In this document: one piece after another, positions 32,896-34,334 of the stretch
How positions within the stretch are numbered: the stretch's first letter is position 1
How the letters are laid out: the number at the start of each line of letters is the position of its first letter
Assembly: GCA_017415555.1 (NCBI GenBank)
Contig: JAFQGF010000034.1
Span: 1 to 34,334, forward strand
Source: Akkermansia sp.
Lineage (GTDB): Bacteria; Verrucomicrobiota; Verrucomicrobiia; Verrucomicrobiales; Akkermansiaceae
Length of the DNA: 34,334 bases
Direction of reading: 5' to 3'
The notes under the pieces: generated by a model
What the model was told of the DNA's origin: nothing
Database searches by the model: none
What the model saw: the letters and a program-made list of their open reading frames with translations, nothing else
Made by a program: the position numbers and the translations under genes

Positions 32896-33842
32896 GGCAG
32901 TTGCGTGGTAATAGTGCTTTCCCTCATCATCACCAGCGAGGCAAAATCGTATACCCGGGTACGGGTACCACGCCACGCCCCGCTCTGCGGGTCAATATCC
33001 TCCAGTGTGACTACCAGTTCGTGCCCATGATGAAGTTCCAGAAAAAGGTAAGGCTTAATTGTTTTCAATGTACGAGCATAAGGTTGCCATTTTGTCTTGA
33101 ACTTTCCGCGTCGTTCCAGAGCCTTGTGAGCAATGCGGCAGCTACTGCCATCCGGAGCCACCCATTTAAGCTGTCCGTTCAGCTCATAGAGCCCACTGTG
33201 GCTCCACCCCCTGGCGGAATAAACGATGCGTTTTTCCGCATCCCATGCAGCCGGTGTGATTCTCTGTTTATGGGAAGGGAAAACCTCATTAAACATTCCC
33301 TTATCGCTATCCGTAAGAGACTCCGTAGCATTCAGTTCCGAACGTTTCCAGCTCTTGTTCTCCACCCCTTCAATGCGGCGGGACTGCGGATTGTATTTCA
33401 CGATTTCAAAATACACCGTTTCATCTGCGTAATCCACAATCTTTGTCAGGCTGCTCATGAACACAAACGGCGCCACGGCCTTCTGAACCCGCTCCTGATA
33501 ATTCACTCGCTTACCATCAGAGTTTTCAAATCGCTCGCACCACAGTCGTCGCCGCATACTGCCATCTTCTGCCAGCTGAACAATAGATTCACAAAGCACC
33601 TTCTTGCCTGCTTTGTTTTTACGCCAGAAGGAGGAATACTCTGTGAGCGCTGCTGCATCCCAGCATTTCTCCACGGGCTTCATTTCGCTGCCGAAATAGC
33701 GTTCAAAGAGCGCAGCATCCCCCGGGGAAACATCGTGGCACAGCATGTTTTCCACCAGGGCGGACTCCAAAGGAGGCACCGCTGCTACTACAGCTGTTGT
33801 AGTCAGAAACAGCGCAAGAGGCACAGATAACATTTTCTTCAT
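32892..33842 (-). CDS. Secreted orphan protein with two tandem copies of a novel ~120-residue module
   Basis: The 316-aa protein has signal MKKMLSVPLALFLTTTAVVAA. It contains an internal duplication. Copy 1 (about 44-167) runs from LFERYFGSEMKPVEKCWDAAALTEYSS to YNPQSRRIEGVENKSW. Copy 2 (about 182-302) runs from MFNEVFPSHKQRITPAAWDAEKRIVYSA to IDPQSGAWRGTRTRVYDF. Shared anchors are F-x2-x-F, WDA, Y-S, E/P-D-G-S, and N/D-P-Q-S-x3-x-G. It is first in the three-gene - strand operon. A possible promoter is TTGTGT-N17-TATAAC about 35-60 nt upstream of the ATG. Function unknown. Confidence 0.75.
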   Translation of the reverse strand: MKKMLSVPLALFLTTTAVVAAVPPLESALVENMLCHDVSPGDAALFERYFGSEMKPVEKCWDAAALTEYSSFWRKNKAGKKVLCESIVQLAEDGSMRRRLWCERFENSDGKRVNYQERVQKAVAPFVFMSSLTKIVDYADETVYFEIVKYNPQSRRIEGVENKSWKRSELNATESLTDSDKGMFNEVFPSHKQRITPAAWDAEKRIVYSARGWSHSGLYELNGQLKWVAPDGSSCRIAHKALERRGKFKTKWQPYARTLKTIKPYLFLELHHGHELVVTLEDIDPQSGAWRGTRTRVYDFASLVMMRESTITTQLP

Positions 33843-34100
33843 GTCGATGGATAGGGCGTTGTTGGAACCCGCAATGAGTTATAGCACGCCGCTCTTCCCA
33901 ACACAAGAAAAAAGCAGTAGATAAAAAAACAGGGGCTGATCCAGATTTGCTGGTGTTTATTTCAGATTTGAAGCAATGCGTTAAATTAAGTTGTTGAATA
34001 CCAGCTCATGAATACGCTGTGTTAAAAAAATGTATTTTTCTATTTCAGAATGCCCTCCCGATAAATTGAAATTGGGCGAAGTAATGTGAGCCTTCAGACG
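33843..34100. other. AT-richer intergenic stretch without a gene
   Basis: I see no credible reading frame. The first about 70 bp hold the presumed promoter of the - strand operon (TATAAC on the - strand near 33879-33884). The rest is AT-rich and leads into the hairpin cluster. Confidence 0.5.
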
Positions 34101-34114
34101 AGCCTAATTCAAGA

Positions 34115-34331
34115 GCCTCGCCGCATGGCGAGGCGGCATATGGTAGAGCCCAGGGCTTCAGCCCTGGGGTAGAGACGTATAAATATGGGAACCCCGACGT
34201 AAGGAGGGGTGGCATAATGCCCAGGCTTCAATATGTAGCGTCGCTTTATGCCACCCCACCATCCGGTGGGGTTCTCTTTGTTTTTTTGCCTTTCCCACGG
34301 GTTTCGTTCGCGTTGCTCACTCCACCCGTGG
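34115..34331. repeat. Cluster of REP-like hairpin repeats
   Basis: Five palindromic units lie in about 215 bp: GCCTCGCC/GGCGAGGC (34115-34134, GCAT loop); CCCAGGGC/GCCCTGGG (34149-34168, TTCA loop); GGGGTGGCATAA (34206-34217) with TTATGCCACCCC (34246-34257); CCCCACC/GGTGGGG (34254-34271, ATCC loop); and CCACGGGT (34295-34302) with ACCCGTGG (34324-34331). GAACCCC (34189-34195) can also pair with GGGGTTC (34268-34274), enclosing the third and fourth units. No protein-coding gene is seen. The density and loop style resemble repetitive extragenic palindromes. Confidence 0.75.
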
Positions 34332-34334
34332 CTA

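Noticed and set aside
32745..33830. 361-codon + strand open frame
   Set aside because: It is a shadow of two secreted-protein genes that have signal peptides, coupled starts and shared repeats on the - strand.
1..34334. CRISPR arrays, tRNA or rRNA genes
   Set aside because: I saw no regularly spaced direct repeats, no tRNA cloverleaf with T-loop signature and no rRNA-like stretch. This is by eye only.

Overview
The window reads as chromosomal DNA of a Verrucomicrobiota bacterium, most likely Akkermansia or a close relative. The reasons are the moderately high GC, class Ia ribonucleotide reductase, menaquinone methylation, an SGLT-type symporter beside galactokinase, and a sialic-acid operon (NanA lyase plus N-acylglucosamine 2-epimerase) that suits a mucin feeder. 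The species call is inference from gene content; no marker such as 16S rRNA is present.

Left part (1-2242): an AT-richer accessory patch. It holds a HipB/HipA toxin-antitoxin pair (HipA cut by the window edge) with three operator-like palindromes spaced exactly 50 bp apart. Next come a 5'-truncated metK remnant and a 5'-truncated HTH fragment that meet head-to-head, then a small zinc-ribbon protein. Housekeeping block (2334-10261): nrdA-nrdB on +, a small membrane protein-icd-menG unit on -, an MscS channel, and galK. galK is followed by a sodium/solute symporter (10276-12447) and a terminator. From 12552 to 14851 lie three genes for membrane or exported proteins of unknown role, then a dihydrouridine synthase.

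Middle part (15934-23567): a tightly overlapping four-gene - strand operon encodes two ABC exporter half-transporters, a 640-aa orphan with an NTF2-like tail, and a 272-aa orphan. It is divergent from a radical SAM/SPASM maturase. This set is the best candidate for an undescribed modification/export system. After it come a dCMP deaminase, a solitary rpsF, and kdsD.

Right part (25753-34334): the operon nanA - epimerase - PFK paralogue - S11-peptidase-like lipoprotein - pfkA. Two of its five products are apparent pseudoenzymes. The first PFK has lost its catalytic Asp and other key residues, and the S11 lipoprotein has lost all three penicillin-binding motifs. A perfect 19-bp hairpin ends the operon. 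A - strand operon of three secreted orphans follows; they share a modular repeated domain. The window ends in a dense cluster of hairpin repeats.

Two themes run across the window. Many first genes have a sigma70-like promoter whose -10 box ends only 6-7 nt before the ATG, which suggests leaderless or near-leaderless transcripts. The isocitrate dehydrogenase has replaced all four NADP-determining residues known from E. coli, so it is probably NAD-dependent. All function calls come from reading motifs in the translations; no database search was run.
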